DNA from: Pontibacter litorisediminis
GTDB lineage: Bacteria; Bacteroidota; Bacteroidia; Cytophagales; Hymenobacteraceae
Assembly: GCF_029360645.1 (NCBI RefSeq)
Contig: NZ_JARDUA010000006.1
Coordinates: 1-64,000, forward strand
Length of the DNA: 64,000 nt
Direction: 5' to 3'
Part shown: piece by piece, positions 44,808-54,674 of the stretch
Position numbering within the stretch: position 1 is the stretch's first letter
Layout of the letters: each line of letters begins with the position of its first letter
Notes under the pieces: generated by a model
Seen by the model: only the letters and a program-made list of their open reading frames with translations
What the model was told of the DNA's origin: nothing
The model's database searches: none
Made by a program: the position numbers and the translations under genes

Positions 44808-47801
44808 TTACAGCGTACGCTTCACTTCCTTCTCCACATAGGCCTCGATGATGTCGCCTACCTGGATGTCGTTGTAGCCTTTCAGGCTGATACCGCACTC
44901 GTAGCCTTGTCTTACCTCGGCCACGTCGTCCTTGAATCGCTTCAGGGCCAGTATCTCGCCATCATGCACCACAATGCCGTCGCGCACCAGGCGTACCTTG
45001 GCGTTACGCTGTATCGTGCCGTCTGTAACCATACAACCTGCAATGGTACCCACTTTGCTGATCTTGAAGACCTCACGTACTTCTACGTTACCGGTGATCT
45101 CCTCTTTCAGCGTAGGGGCAAGCATGCCTTCCATGGCATCCTTCACCTCGTTGATGGCGTCGTAGATGATCGAGTACAGGCGCACGTCAATCTGCTCCTG
45201 CTCGGCCAGCCTGCGGGCGTTCTGCGACGGACGCACCTGGAAGCCGATGATGATCGCGTCAGAGGCGGAGGCAAGCAGTACGTCAGACTCAGATATGGCA
45301 CCCACACCCTTGCTGATGATATTTACCTGCACTTCGTTTGTTGACAGCTTCAGCAACGAGTCGGAGAGAGCTTCTACCGAGCCGTCCACGTCACCTTTCA
45401 CGATCACGTTCAGTTCCTTGAAGGTACCGATTGCCAAGCGGCGACCGATCTCATCCAGGGTGATGTGCTTACGGGTGCGCAGGCTCTGCTCACGCTGCAG
45501 CTGCGAGCGGTTGGAGGCGATCTCTCTGGCTTCGCGCTCAGACTCCATCACCACGAACTTGTCACCCGCCTGCGGCGCGCCATCCAGACCCAGCAACTGT
45601 ACCGGGGTCGATGGGCCAGCCTCTTTCATTTTCTTGCCACGATGGTCGGTCATGGCTTTTACCCTACCGTAGTGAGAGCCAGCCAGTACCACGTCACCGA
45701 TCTTCAGCGTACCGGTCTGTACCAGTACGGTGGCCACATAGCCACGGCCTTTATCCAGAGAGGCTTCGATCACTGTACCAATGGCCGAGCGGTCAGGGTT
45801 AGCCTTCAGCTCCAACAGTTCTGCCTCGAGCAACACTTTCTCCAGCAGGTCTGCCACACCAAGGCCGGTTTTGGCAGAAACCTCCTGTGACTGGTATTTA
45901 CCACCCCATTCTTCCACCAGTATATTCATCTGGGCAAGCTCTTCACGAACTTTGTCCGGGTTGGCCGAAGGCTTATCAATCTTATTCAGGGCAATGATGA
46001 TCGGAGCACCTGCAGCCTGCGCGTGGTTGATCGCTTCTTTGGTCTGTGGCATCACCGAGTCATCGGCCGCTACCACGATAATAACCACGTCCGTTACCTT
46101 GGCACCACGGGCACGCATCGCCGTAAAGGCTTCGTGACCAGGTGTGTCCAGGAAAGTAACCGTACGCCCGCTTTCCGTCTGTACCTTGTAGGCACCGATG
46201 TGCTGCGTAATACCACCGGCCTCACCGGCTGTTACGTTCGCGTTGCGGATGTAGTCGAGCAGGGACGTTTTACCGTGGTCAACGTGTCCCATGATAGTTA
46301 CGACAGGAGCCCGGTCAGTCAAGGCCTCCTCGTTCTCCTCTACAATATCCTCCAGGCCTTGCTCTTCCTCGGATGTGATGAAGTCAACAGCGTAGCCAAA
46401 TTCATCAGCTATGATGGTGATGGCCTCTGCATCCAGGCGCTGGTTAATGGAAACGAACATGCCCAGCTGCATACACACCTTGATCACGTCGTTTACGCTC
46501 ACATCCATCAGGGAAGCCAGGTCGTTCGCCGAAACGAACTCCGTTACACGCAGTGTCTTAGACTCTGCCTGCTCCTGCATGCGGCGCTCCTCGGTTGCAT
46601 CGGCAATGGCCGAGCGCTTTTCGCGGCGGTATTTGGCGCGGTTGCCCCCGCCTCCTTTGCCCCCGCTAAGCTTGGCAAGCGTAGCCTTGATCTGCTCCTG
46701 AATTTCCTTGTCAGTAACCTCCGCTTTCTCGGCTCTGGCTGGTTTGCCTTTGCCTGGCTTGCCCGGGCGTGGGCCTCGGTCTGGGCGGTTGTGCTGCTGG
46801 GCAGGCTGTATCGGGCGGTTCGGGCCCTGTCCTGGTCCCTGCCCTTGCTGGCCTCCTTGTTGCTGGCCACCTTCCGTGGCCACCATAATGCGCTTACGCT
46901 TCTTCTTCTTACCCTTGCGGTCATCAGACGAAGCAACGGGCTTGGCGCCTTTTCTGCGCGACTCTACCGGCAATTCGATTTTGCCCAGTACAGTTAGACC
47001 TTTAAGCTGGTCTGCTTTTGCTGTAATCGTTTCTATATTTTCTCTTGTTTCTGTGCCTTTGTTTGCCTCTGCAGGTGCGGCCGGTTGCTGTGGCTCCTTC
47101 TCTGCGGCGGGCTCTTTAGGTGCTGGCGCTGCCGGTTTCTCGGCAACGGGCTCTGCTTGCGGTGCAGGCGCTTCAGGCTGTGGCTTGGCAGGTGCCTCAG
47201 GTGCTTTGGCGGCTGGTGCAGCAGGGGCCTCCGGCTCCTGTTTTGCTGGCGCTTCAGCCTTCGGGGCAGCTGCCGGCTCGGCAGTTGCTTCGGCTTTAGG
47301 CGCCTCTGGAGCAGGGGCTGGGGCAGGTTTCTCTTCTGCCTTAGGGGCCTCTGGTTTTGGCTCCGGCTGCTTTGGAACAGGTCTGCCTTTGGCATCCAGC
47401 TCGATCTTGCCCAGTACCTTTATGCCTGGCAGCTTAGATGCAGGCTCGCCGGCTGGCTCCTCTTTTTTAGGTGCTGCCGGTGCCTCTTGCGCTTTGGCGT
47501 TTTTAATCAGAATCTCTTGCTCTGGCTCACTTGCCTTCTTCGGCTCGTGGGCAGGCTCCGACTCAACAACCTGGTTCGTCTGCGGCTTTTTACCAATATG
47601 AATCTCATCCGCCTCCTGCTTTTCCTGCATGGATGCAGCGAACTCCTTAGCCAGCATATTGAACTGCTCTGCCGTGATTTTGGTGGTTGGCTTGTTTTCC
47701 ACCTCAAACCCTTTAGCAGAGAGGTAATCCACGATGGTAGATGTACCAATGTTTAAAGTAGTCGCAACCTGTTTAAGCCTCCTTGTTTTTTCTTCTGCCA
47801 T
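44808..47801 (-). CDS. infB: Translation initiation factor IF-2
   Basis: GTPase that places initiator tRNA on the ribosome, 997 residues. An IF2-N module (residues ~5-54) is followed by a long Ala/Pro/Glu-rich low-complexity stretch (~75-260) and a basic Gly/Gln-rich stretch (~305-360). A second IF2-N-like region lies at ~415-470. The GTPase domain has [19 protein letters not shown] (~497), DTPGHEAF and NKID, and the C-terminal domains run to [13 protein letters not shown]. The internal repeats make it longer than E. coli IF-2 (890). It is last in rimP-nusA-infB, 121 bases after nusA. Confidence 0.97.
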   Translation of the reverse strand: MAEEKTRRLKQVATTLNIGTSTIVDYLSAKGFEVENKPTTKITAEQFNMLAKEFAASMQEKQEADEIHIGKKPQTNQVVESEPAHEPKKASEPEQEILIKNAKAQEAPAAPKKEEPAGEPASKLPGIKVLGKIELDAKGRPVPKQPEPKPEAPKAEEKPAPAPAPEAPKAEATAEPAAAPKAEAPAKQEPEAPAAPAAKAPEAPAKPQPEAPAPQAEPVAEKPAAPAPKEPAAEKEPQQPAAPAEANKGTETRENIETITAKADQLKGLTVLGKIELPVESRRKGAKPVASSDDRKGKKKKRKRIMVATEGGQQQGGQQGQGPGQGPNRPIQPAQQHNRPDRGPRPGKPGKGKPARAEKAEVTDKEIQEQIKATLAKLSGGKGGGGNRAKYRREKRSAIADATEERRMQEQAESKTLRVTEFVSANDLASLMDVSVNDVIKVCMQLGMFVSINQRLDAEAITIIADEFGYAVDFITSEEEQGLEDIVEENEEALTDRAPVVTIMGHVDHGKTSLLDYIRNANVTAGEAGGITQHIGAYKVQTESGRTVTFLDTPGHEAFTAMRARGAKVTDVVIIVVAADDSVMPQTKEAINHAQAAGAPIIIALNKIDKPSANPDKVREELAQMNILVEEWGGKYQSQEVSAKTGLGVADLLEKVLLEAELLELKANPDRSAIGTVIEASLDKGRGYVATVLVQTGTLKIGDVVLAGSHYGRVKAMTDHRGKKMKEAGPSTPVQLLGLDGAPQAGDKFVVMESEREAREIASNRSQLQREQSLRTRKHITLDEIGRRLAIGTFKELNVIVKGDVDGSVEALSDSLLKLSTNEVQVNIISKGVGAISESDVLLASASDAIIIGFQVRPSQNARRLAEQEQIDVRLYSIIYDAINEVKDAMEGMLAPTLKEEITGNVEVREVFKISKVGTIAGCMVTDGTIQRNAKVRLVRDGIVVHDGEILALKRFKDDVAEVRQGYECGISLKGYNDIQVGDIIEAYVEKEVKRTL

Positions 47802-47922
47802 TTTGTTCTTATATGCTGTCTAGTTATTCGTATTAAAAGTATAGTTGCCTTATTCCTAAAGGTATAGGTTGTGCTCCTGGCTAACTTTCTTCAAAATTAG
47901 CGCAACGAAGCACAACTCACAA

Positions 47923-49176
47923 CTATTGATTATCTTCTTCTTCCAACTCTTCGCGGAGGATTGAAAGCACATCGTCGATGGTCTCCTCCTCCAGCTCCGT
48001 ACGGCGCAGCAGATCTTCCTTACTTACGGCCAGCACACTCTTGGCGGTATCCAAGCCGATGCGGCGAAGTTCTGCAATCACCCAATCCTCGATCTCATCC
48101 GTGAATTCCTCCAGGCTGATGTCTTCCTCATACGTCTCCGACTCACGGAACACGTCGATCTCCATGTCTACCAAACGGCTGGCCAGCTTAATGTTCTGCC
48201 CGCCTTTGCCGATCGCCAGCGATACCTGGTCAGGCTTCAGGAACACAGACACGCGCTTGTTCTCGTCGTCTACCTTCATGCTGCTAATCTTAGCCGGGCT
48301 AAGGGCGCGCTGAATGTAGAGCTCCAGGTTCTCCGTATAGTTGATCACGTCGATATTCTCGTTCTCCAGCTCGCGCACGATGCTGTGGATACGGGAGCCT
48401 TTCATACCTACGCAGGCGCCTACCGGGTCAATGCGGTCATCGAACGACTCTACGGCTACCTTGGCGCGCTCACCTGGCTCACGGACGATTTTCTTGATGG
48501 CGATCAGGCCGTCGAAAATCTCCGGCACCTCGTTCTCGAACAGGCGCTCCAGGAAGGTAGGAGAGGTACGCGAAAGGATGATTTTCGGGTTTCCGTTCAC
48601 GATCTCTACGCGCTGCACCACGGCTCTTACTACGTCGCCTTTGCGGTAACGGTCTTTCGGGATCTGCTCATTTTTAGGGATAAGCAGTTCGTTCTCCTCC
48701 TGGTCGAGCAGCAGTACCTCGCGGTTCCATACCTGGTACACCTCACCGGAGATGATCTCGCCTACCAGATCCTTATACTTCTGGAACAGCAACTCCTTCT
48801 CCATGTCCTTGATGCGCTGGATCAGCGTCTGGCGGGCCGTGAGCACGGCGCGGCGGCCAAAGTCCTCCAGCTTCACCTCCTCCGACACTTCCTCGCCAAC
48901 CTCAAAGTCCGGCTCAATCTTGCGGGCGTCAGACAAGGCAATTTTATCATGGTCCCAGATGTCCTCGGAGTTGTCGTCCACGATCTCGCGGTTACGCCAG
49001 ATTTCCAGGTCTCCCTTCTCCACATTCAGGATGATGTCGAAGTTCTCATCGGTGCCCCACTTCTTGCGGATCATGGTGCGGAACACATCCTCCAGGATGC
49101 GCATCATGGTCGGGCGGTCTATGTTCTTGAATTTCGCAAATTCGGCGAACGACTCGATCAGGACTGAACTGTTCAT
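47923..49176 (-). CDS. nusA: Transcription termination/antitermination factor NusA
   Basis: RNA-polymerase-binding factor of 417 residues: N-terminal RNAP-binding domain (~1-125), S1 domain (~130-200), two KH domains with GACVGMKGSRIHSIVREL and SLAIGKGGQNIKLASRL, and a short acidic helical tail (~350-417). It lacks the two full acidic repeats of E. coli NusA, as in most Bacteroidota. It begins eight bases after rimP. Confidence 0.97.
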   Translation of the reverse strand: MNSSVLIESFAEFAKFKNIDRPTMMRILEDVFRTMIRKKWGTDENFDIILNVEKGDLEIWRNREIVDDNSEDIWDHDKIALSDARKIEPDFEVGEEVSEEVKLEDFGRRAVLTARQTLIQRIKDMEKELLFQKYKDLVGEIISGEVYQVWNREVLLLDQEENELLIPKNEQIPKDRYRKGDVVRAVVQRVEIVNGNPKIILSRTSPTFLERLFENEVPEIFDGLIAIKKIVREPGERAKVAVESFDDRIDPVGACVGMKGSRIHSIVRELENENIDVINYTENLELYIQRALSPAKISSMKVDDENKRVSVFLKPDQVSLAIGKGGQNIKLASRLVDMEIDVFRESETYEEDISLEEFTDEIEDWVIAELRRIGLDTAKSVLAVSKEDLLRRTELEEETIDDVLSILREELEEEDNQ

Positions 49177-49183
49177 TATCTTA

Positions 49184-49657
49184 TCATTTAAATGAGATTA
49201 CAACATTTGCTTTTACAATGTCCCCGAAGGGTATCTGCACAGGCACATACGTTGCCTTTTTTCCTTTTTGTTTTACTTCCTCCATCAAGTTTAGCCCGGT
49301 GTCGGTTACCTCCTCCAGCTTGCCGGTTTTCTCGGTGCCGTCCTGCAGCTTTACCTTCAGGCTGCGGCCCGTGTGGCGCTTAAACTGCTGCGGTTGCGTC
49401 AGGGGGAAGTCCACACCTGGCGAACTCACCTCCAGCACGTAAGCCATGTCTTCGCCAAAAGCCTCGGCTATCTTGGCGTTGATGCGGCGGCTGATGCTAG
49501 CGCATTGGTCTATGGTGATGCCCTGCTCGCCGTCGGCCAGCACCGTTATCTTGGGCCTGGCCGGTGAGTCTGACACCGCCACATCCACAATAAACAAGTC
49601 ACTGTCTGGCAGGCTGGCCTCGGCCATTTCTCTTATATTCTTCGCAGTAAGTGCCAT
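49184..49657 (-). CDS. rimP: Ribosome maturation factor RimP
   Basis: 157-residue factor for 30S subunit assembly, with the N-terminal alpha/beta domain (ADGEQGITIDQCASISRRI, then YVLEVSSPGVDFPLTQPQQF) and a C-terminal SH3-like barrel. The order rimP-nusA-infB is conserved across bacteria. A strong promoter and a leader hairpin lie upstream. Confidence 0.95.
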   Translation of the reverse strand: MALTAKNIREMAEASLPDSDLFIVDVAVSDSPARPKITVLADGEQGITIDQCASISRRINAKIAEAFGEDMAYVLEVSSPGVDFPLTQPQQFKRHTGRSLKVKLQDGTEKTGKLEEVTDTGLNLMEEVKQKGKKATYVPVQIPFGDIVKANVVISFK

Positions 49658-49680
49658 AGCAAACGGATAAGAAATAAAGA

Positions 49681-49700
49681 AGGGGACTTTGTGTCCCCCT
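49681..49700 (-). promoter_or_regulatory. Leader hairpin of rimP operon
   Basis: AGGGGAC-TTTGT-GTCCCCCT forms a hairpin within the rimP leader, 24 bases before the ATG. On the minus strand it is followed by TTCTTTATTTC, so it resembles a weak attenuator. In E. coli this operon is also leader-regulated, but by a different structure. Confidence 0.4.
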
Positions 49701-49722
49701 CAGCTCCTTGGAAATATTGCTG

Positions 49723-49753
49723 CAAATTTACTACAAATTCATTATATACACAA
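49723..49753 (-). promoter_or_regulatory. rimP-nusA-infB promoter
   Basis: The minus strand has TTG (49751-49753), 20 bases, then TAAATTTG (49723-49730). This fits the Bacteroidota consensus at both boxes and spacing. The ATG is 66 bases downstream of the -7 box. Confidence 0.65.
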
Positions 49754-49772
49754 CAAATTATGTAGCGATGAT

Positions 49773-49804
49773 CCCTGCGATGATTTAAATCATTGCTTCG
49801 CGGG
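49773..49804. repeat. REP-like palindrome
   Basis: A near-perfect nested palindrome: CCC-GCGATGATTTAAATCATTGC-GGG in outline, with a central 10-bp palindrome GATTTAAATC. It lies in the divergent gap between rimP and the EEP gene (49658-50002), outside the two promoters. Confidence 0.5.
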
Positions 49805-49966
49805 AAATCATGTGTGGGTTTACTCATCGGCCATGGCCAAAAGCGGCAGCCGGAATCTTATTGAAAAACAGTGGCAGGCTGCATTTAGTTCGCCAGTAGT
49901 TACAATGCCTATGCAGGCGGTAAGTAACTGTTTGTACGGGCACAGAGATATTCTGTAGGGCAGCTT

Positions 49967-49997
49967 GGAATAGATAGATGCAGAATTCGTAAGTTTG
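49967..49997 (+). promoter_or_regulatory. Promoter of the EEP-family gene
   Basis: TTGG at 49967 and a perfect TAAGTTTG box at 49990-49997. The box ends five bases before the GTG start at 50003, so the transcript would have almost no leader. Confidence 0.5.
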
Positions 49998-50002
49998 CTC
50001 TC

Positions 50003-51136
50003 GTGTCAGGAACATTCAAATTAATTCGCAGACGGGTATGGCTTATTCTGAACACCCTGGTGGTGCTTTGGATGCTGTTGGGCGTGGTATGCCTACAGGT
50101 GCCACCCAGCAGTTTCTGGCTGGCCGGCTTTGTGGCTTTCTCGCTCCCGGGGGCGCTTGTGCTTAACTTTCTGTTCCTGGTTTACTGGGTGCTGCGCCGC
50201 TCGTGGCTGTTGGTGCTGCCGCTCTCGGCGTTTATACTTGGGTGGAGCTACTATGGCCGCCTGGTTGCCATTAACTTTGGCAAGGAGGTTCCTGAGGAAG
50301 CCAAAACACTGCAGGTGATGAGCTTTAACGTGCATGTGTTTAACGCCTACGACAAGATTGTAAAGGGCGTGCCCCAGGTGTCTACCGACATGATTGACTG
50401 GGTGGCCCAGCATCCCGCCGATGTGTTTTGCCTGCAGGAATTCTACAGCCGCGTGAACTCTGTGGAGTATAATAACTTCAAGCGCATCGGGGAGCGTTAC
50501 GGGAGGTATAAGTATGCCTCTACCTCTGTAGGAGATAGGATTGCCGCTGACTTGGGAATTGCGATCTTTTCGAAGTACCCGATCGTGGAAAGTGGCACCA
50601 TCAGGTTTGAGAACACACCGGCGCGAAGCGCCAACCGCGCCGCCTGGGTTGATATTGATGTGAAAGGAGATACCGTGCGGGTATATGCGGTGCACCTGCA
50701 GTCGATGAGCATCAAGTCGGAGGACATTGAGAATACTTACTCGGCTATCGGCGACGAGACAAGCTTCAAGAAAGAGAGCCGCAACCTGGCGCGCCGCCTG
50801 CGCAGCGGGTTTATCTCCCGTGCCACCCAGGTGCAGCATTTGCTGGAACACGTGCAGGCCTCGCCTTACCCGGTTATTGTGTGTGGCGACTTCAACGACA
50901 TCCCCTTCAGTTATACTTACAACGAACTGGCAAAGGAGCTGCAGAACGCGCATGAAAAAGCGGGCAACGGGGTGGGGGCCACCTACAACGGCCTGCTCCC
51001 GTTCCTGCGCATCGATAACCAGTTCTATAGCCAGGAGCTGGAGGCATACAACTTTCAGACGCACTACGAGATGGGACTCTCTGACCATTTCCCGATTTCG
51101 GCAACGTACGTGCTACAGCCAAAGAGCGCTGAATAG
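50003..51136 (+). CDS. Endonuclease/exonuclease/phosphatase-family membrane protein
   Basis: 377 residues. Two or three membrane segments (residues ~13-90) anchor a C-terminal EEP domain. The catalytic residues are all present: SFNVHVFN, CLQEFYS (metal Glu), HLQSM, VCGDFNDIP and the final SDHFPI. Substrates in this superfamily range from nucleic acids to phospholipids and are not evident here. The start is GTG at 50003; the next ATG lies well inside the second membrane segment. The gene precedes cysS by 108 bases. Confidence 0.85.
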   Translation: MSGTFKLIRRRVWLILNTLVVLWMLLGVVCLQVPPSSFWLAGFVAFSLPGALVLNFLFLVYWVLRRSWLLVLPLSAFILGWSYYGRLVAINFGKEVPEEAKTLQVMSFNVHVFNAYDKIVKGVPQVSTDMIDWVAQHPADVFCLQEFYSRVNSVEYNNFKRIGERYGRYKYASTSVGDRIAADLGIAIFSKYPIVESGTIRFENTPARSANRAAWVDIDVKGDTVRVYAVHLQSMSIKSEDIENTYSAIGDETSFKKESRNLARRLRSGFISRATQVQHLLEHVQASPYPVIVCGDFNDIPFSYTYNELAKELQNAHEKAGNGVGATYNGLLPFLRIDNQFYSQELEAYNFQTHYEMGLSDHFPISATYVLQPKSAE

Positions 51137-51244
51137 CGTTAGGAGAAGGAGCGCAATATTTATTAGTTTTGAGTCACAATCGGCCATGGCGCCGTGAAGA
51201 TACAAGTACGGCAACTGAAAGAAAGGAGCCTATACTTAAGAATT

Positions 51245-52741
51245 ATGCAACAGAAACTGAACCTGTACAATACGCTTACGCGAAAGAAAGAGGAATTTGA
51301 GCCGCTGCACGCCCCTTTTGTGGGGATGTATGTGTGCGGCCCAACCGTGTATGGGGAGCCGCACCTGGGCCACGCCCGCAGTGCCGTTACCTTTGATGTA
51401 CTGTACCGCTACCTGAAGTATCAAGGGTATAAGGTACGCTATGTGCGCAACATCACCGATGTGGGCCACCTGGAGAACGATGCCGATGAGGGCGAGGACA
51501 AGATCCAGAAGCGGGCCAAGCTGGAGCACCTGGAGCCGATGGAGGTGGTGAACCACTACACCAACATCTACCACAACGAGATGCAGAAGCTCAACGTGCT
51601 GTCGCCGGATATTGAGCCACGCGCTTCCGGCCACATTATAGAGCAGATCGAGATGATCCAGGAGATACTCGACAACAGCCTGGCCTACGAGGTGAACGGC
51701 TCGGTATACTTCGATGTGGCGGCCTACAACAAAGACCACAACTACGGAAAGTTGTCCGGCCGCAACATTGAGGACCTGATCGGCAACACCCGTACGCTGG
51801 AAGGGCAGGAGGAGAAGCGCTCGCCGTTTGACTTTGCCCTCTGGAAAAAGGCCTCCCCGACACATATTATGCGCTGGCCTTCACCGTGGAGCGACGGCTT
51901 TCCGGGCTGGCACCTGGAGTGCTCGGCCATGAGCCGCAAGTACCTGGGCAAAACCTTTGACATCCACGGTGGCGGACTGGACCTGATGTTTCCGCACCAC
52001 GAGTGCGAGATTGCGCAGAACCAGGCCAGCTGCGACCACAGCGACGGCGCCAAGTACTGGATCCATAACAACATGATCACAGTGAACGGGCAGAAGATGG
52101 GCAAGTCGCTGGGCAACTTCATTAACCTGAGCGAGCTCTTTAGCGGCAACCACGAGATGCTGGAGCAGGCCTATACACCCATGACGATCCGCTTCTTTAT
52201 ACTGCAGGCGCACTACCGCAGCACCCTCGACTTCAGCAACGAGGCTTTGCAGGCGGCGCGCAAAGGCTACACCAAGCTGATGAACGGCCTGCGTGTGCTC
52301 AAGAAACTGCGTTACCCGGAGGCGGAAACGGAGGTAGTGCCGGACGAGAAGCTGAACGAGGAGCTGCAGAAGCTCTCCCAAGACTGCTTCCGCGGCCTGA
52401 ACGATGACCTGAACACAGCCAAAACCATTGCCTCGCTGTTTAACCTGCTCAAGAAAATAAACAGCCTGTACCTGGGGCAGATTGATGTGGCGCAGCTCTC
52501 CAGAGGGACATTTGACCTGATGTACGACACTTACCAGGAGTTGGTGCTGGACGTGCTGGGGCTGAAGGAAGAAACGGTAGGCAACATGGAAGAGGTGCTG
52601 CACCTGGTGCTCTCGTTCTACAAAGAGGCCAAGGAGCAGAAAGCCTATGACAAGGTGGATGCCATCCGGGCTGAGCTGAAGCGGCAGGGCATCGTGATTA
52701 AAGACATGAAAACCGGAATAGACTGGGCTTATGAAGAATAA
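51245..52741 (+). CDS. cysS: Cysteinyl-tRNA synthetase
   Basis: Class I synthetase of 498 residues. It has the HIGH-type motif (EPHLGHARS), the KMSKS-type motif (KMGKSLGN) and the zinc ligands in [16 protein letters not shown] and [10 protein letters not shown]. The frame opens at a GTG (51194), but the ATG at 51245, giving [11 protein letters not shown], fits the family N-terminus. Its end overlaps the next gene by 11 bases. Confidence 0.97.
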   Translation: MQQKLNLYNTLTRKKEEFEPLHAPFVGMYVCGPTVYGEPHLGHARSAVTFDVLYRYLKYQGYKVRYVRNITDVGHLENDADEGEDKIQKRAKLEHLEPMEVVNHYTNIYHNEMQKLNVLSPDIEPRASGHIIEQIEMIQEILDNSLAYEVNGSVYFDVAAYNKDHNYGKLSGRNIEDLIGNTRTLEGQEEKRSPFDFALWKKASPTHIMRWPSPWSDGFPGWHLECSAMSRKYLGKTFDIHGGGLDLMFPHHECEIAQNQASCDHSDGAKYWIHNNMITVNGQKMGKSLGNFINLSELFSGNHEMLEQAYTPMTIRFFILQAHYRSTLDFSNEALQAARKGYTKLMNGLRVLKKLRYPEAETEVVPDEKLNEELQKLSQDCFRGLNDDLNTAKTIASLFNLLKKINSLYLGQIDVAQLSRGTFDLMYDTYQELVLDVLGLKEETVGNMEEVLHLVLSFYKEAKEQKAYDKVDAIRAELKRQGIVIKDMKTGIDWAYEE

Positions 52742-53744
52742 ACTAAATATGCTGGCGCTGCTGCTTTGCGGAACCCTTTGCCTCACGGCCTGCGACTCTG
52801 CCGAGAAAAGCGGTAGCCAGGCGAATGGGGTAGAGGAGGAATCACCTACAGCCGTACAGGCCCCGGCCTTCAACGCCGACTCGGCTTATGCTTTTGTGGC
52901 AAAGCAGGTGGCCTTTGGCCCGCGTGTTCCCAACACGGGCCCGCACTTCCAGACCGGCGAGTGGATTGTGGCTAAGCTGAAAGAGTATGGCGCGCAGGTG
53001 CAGGAGCAGAAGTTCCAGGCCAAGGCCTACGACGGCACGGTGCTGAACCTGCGCAACATCATCGCCTCCTATAACCCGGGCGCAACCAAGCGCATCCTGC
53101 TGGCCGCCCACTGGGACACCCGCCCCATCGCCGACAAGGACGAGAACAACCCTGAGGAACCCATAGACGGCGCTAACGACGGTGCCAGCGGGGTAGGGGT
53201 GTTGCTGGAGATCGCCCGCACGATCAACGAGGCGCAGCAGAAACCAGAGGTGGGCGTGGACTTGATCTTCTTTGACGGGGAAGACTACGGCCAGCCGGAC
53301 GACAGCCCGATGCCGTACGTGCAGGACTCCTGGTGCCTGGGCTCACAGTACTGGAGCAGAAACAAGCACAACGCCAACTACCGCGCCAACTTCGGGATAC
53401 TGCTGGACATGGTGGGAGCCGAGAATGCGCGCTTCACGCGCGAGGGGTACTCCAGGCAATTTGCCAACGACATTGTGAACAAAGTATGGAAGGCCGGCAA
53501 CAACATTGGCTACTCCGATTACTTTAAGTACCAGAACGCGCCGGCTATTACCGATGACCATTACTACGTGAACACGTTGGCCAAAATCCGGATGATTGAT
53601 ATTGTGGAGCTGCACCCGAACGCCAGTAACGGGGATATTTTCGGCCCGTACCACCACCGCCACACCGACACCATGGACGTGATCAGCCAGAATACGCTGA
53701 AGGCTGTGGGGCAGACCGTGCTGCACGTCGTGTACAACGAGTAG
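52731..53744 (+). CDS. Glutaminyl-peptide cyclotransferase lipoprotein (M28 fold)
   Basis: 337-residue lipoprotein (lipobox LTAC, Cys21). The M28-type zinc site is AAHWDTRP (H127, D129), GANDGASG (D150), FFDGEDYG (E184), and the C-terminal HHRHTDT. The WCLGSQYWS segment and the E184-containing loop fit type II (animal-like) glutaminyl cyclase rather than aminopeptidase. Such enzymes convert N-terminal Gln of exported proteins to pyroglutamate in the periplasm. At least ten proteins in this window would have Gln at +1. It overlaps cysS by 11 bases and is followed by a terminator. Confidence 0.88.
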   Translation: MKNKLNMLALLLCGTLCLTACDSAEKSGSQANGVEEESPTAVQAPAFNADSAYAFVAKQVAFGPRVPNTGPHFQTGEWIVAKLKEYGAQVQEQKFQAKAYDGTVLNLRNIIASYNPGATKRILLAAHWDTRPIADKDENNPEEPIDGANDGASGVGVLLEIARTINEAQQKPEVGVDLIFFDGEDYGQPDDSPMPYVQDSWCLGSQYWSRNKHNANYRANFGILLDMVGAENARFTREGYSRQFANDIVNKVWKAGNNIGYSDYFKYQNAPAITDDHYYVNTLAKIRMIDIVELHPNASNGDIFGPYHHRHTDTMDVISQNTLKAVGQTVLHVVYNE

Positions 53745-53771
53745 TTAAAAAATACTAGCCTGTGAGGCATA

Positions 53772-53812
53772 CAGCCCCGTCTTTCCTGCAGGAAGGACGG
53801 GGCTGTTTTTTT
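53772..53812. terminator. Bidirectional terminator
   Basis: A 15-bp stem CAGCCCCGTCTTTCC/GGAAGGACGGGGCTG (one G-U pair) with T8 after it separates the cyclase gene from the convergent lipoprotein gene. Confidence 0.8.
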
Positions 53813-53852
53813 CTTGGCCACAGCTGGTGCGCCAGGTATACCTCCTGTGCTG

Positions 53853-54515
53853 CTACTGCAGCAACCCCTCCTGCGCCAGCCTGTTTATCGTTAGCTCGGC
53901 AAGGTTTTCCGAAGCTTTCCGGAGGCTGGCAGGGCTGTGCGACTCCGTCTGGGCAGACCACTGCAGTTGCTCTGTCTTTGCATCGTAGAGGTTTGTTTCC
54001 AGGAAGTATATTTTCTCCTCGGCGTAGTAGCCGGGGTCATACAGGGTGGGGTACCAATAGGTGTAATAGCCCCGGAACCTGCCGTACCAGCCAAAGCGGG
54101 TCATGGGGGTGTAGCCGTAAGACCCTGGCACGTAGCGTGTCTCCGTCTCCTCATCCAGCAGCGCAATCGTCAGGATGCCCTCATAGCCTTGTTCCTGTGC
54201 TTTAGACAAAATCTCGTTCACATCGGGCCCGCCTTTCTGCGCCACGGTAGGCGGAAACATGTCTATACTTCTGACGCTCTCTACCCCATGCTTTTGCAGC
54301 TGCGCCTGCATGTCGGTTTCCGCCGTTTGCCTGGCCCGCACGTTGTCCGTAAGGGCCACTACCATCACCTTGCTGTAGTTTTGCGCAGTTGCCTCGGGGT
54401 TTTTCCAGGTGCCGGTGATACGGGTAGTGGGAGTGCAGCCCCACAGCAACGCTCCGGCCAGTAAGGCGAGCAGAGCTGTAGGTATACGCTTGATTTTTTG
54501 TGGTTTGTGTTTCAT
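53853..54515 (-). CDS. Hypothetical lipoprotein, DUF4136-like
   Basis: 220-residue lipoprotein with lipobox LLWGC (Cys about residue 27). It continues TPTTRITGTWKNPEA, then YSKVMVVALTDNVRARQTAE, typical of small Bacteroidota/Proteobacteria lipoproteins related to DUF4136. A Tyr/Gly-rich stretch (RFGWYGRFRGYYTYWYPTLY) lies at about residues 137-156. The C-terminus (LRKASENLAELTINRLAQEG) is helical. Function unknown. It is a single-gene unit divergent from the amidohydrolase pair. Confidence 0.72.
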   Translation of the reverse strand: MKHKPQKIKRIPTALLALLAGALLWGCTPTTRITGTWKNPEATAQNYSKVMVVALTDNVRARQTAETDMQAQLQKHGVESVRSIDMFPPTVAQKGGPDVNEILSKAQEQGYEGILTIALLDEETETRYVPGSYGYTPMTRFGWYGRFRGYYTYWYPTLYDPGYYAEEKIYFLETNLYDAKTEQLQWSAQTESHSPASLRKASENLAELTINRLAQEGLLQ

Positions 54516-54674
54516 AGTAGTAGCATTTGTGGTGTCTAAGTAGTAACGGATTTCTATTCCTTTTGATATCCGCTGTATTGCAGGTGCCTGAGGTAAAGTA
54601 TAGCGTTTTATTATTATAGAGAAATTAGGTAAGTTGTAGGGCTAAACTAAACTAACCTTATCACCTTACCTTGT

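Noticed and set aside
46708..47601. Gly/Ala/Ser-rich open frames opposite the infB low-complexity region
   Set aside because: They mirror the Ala/Pro-rich codons of IF-2; the composition is an artefact.
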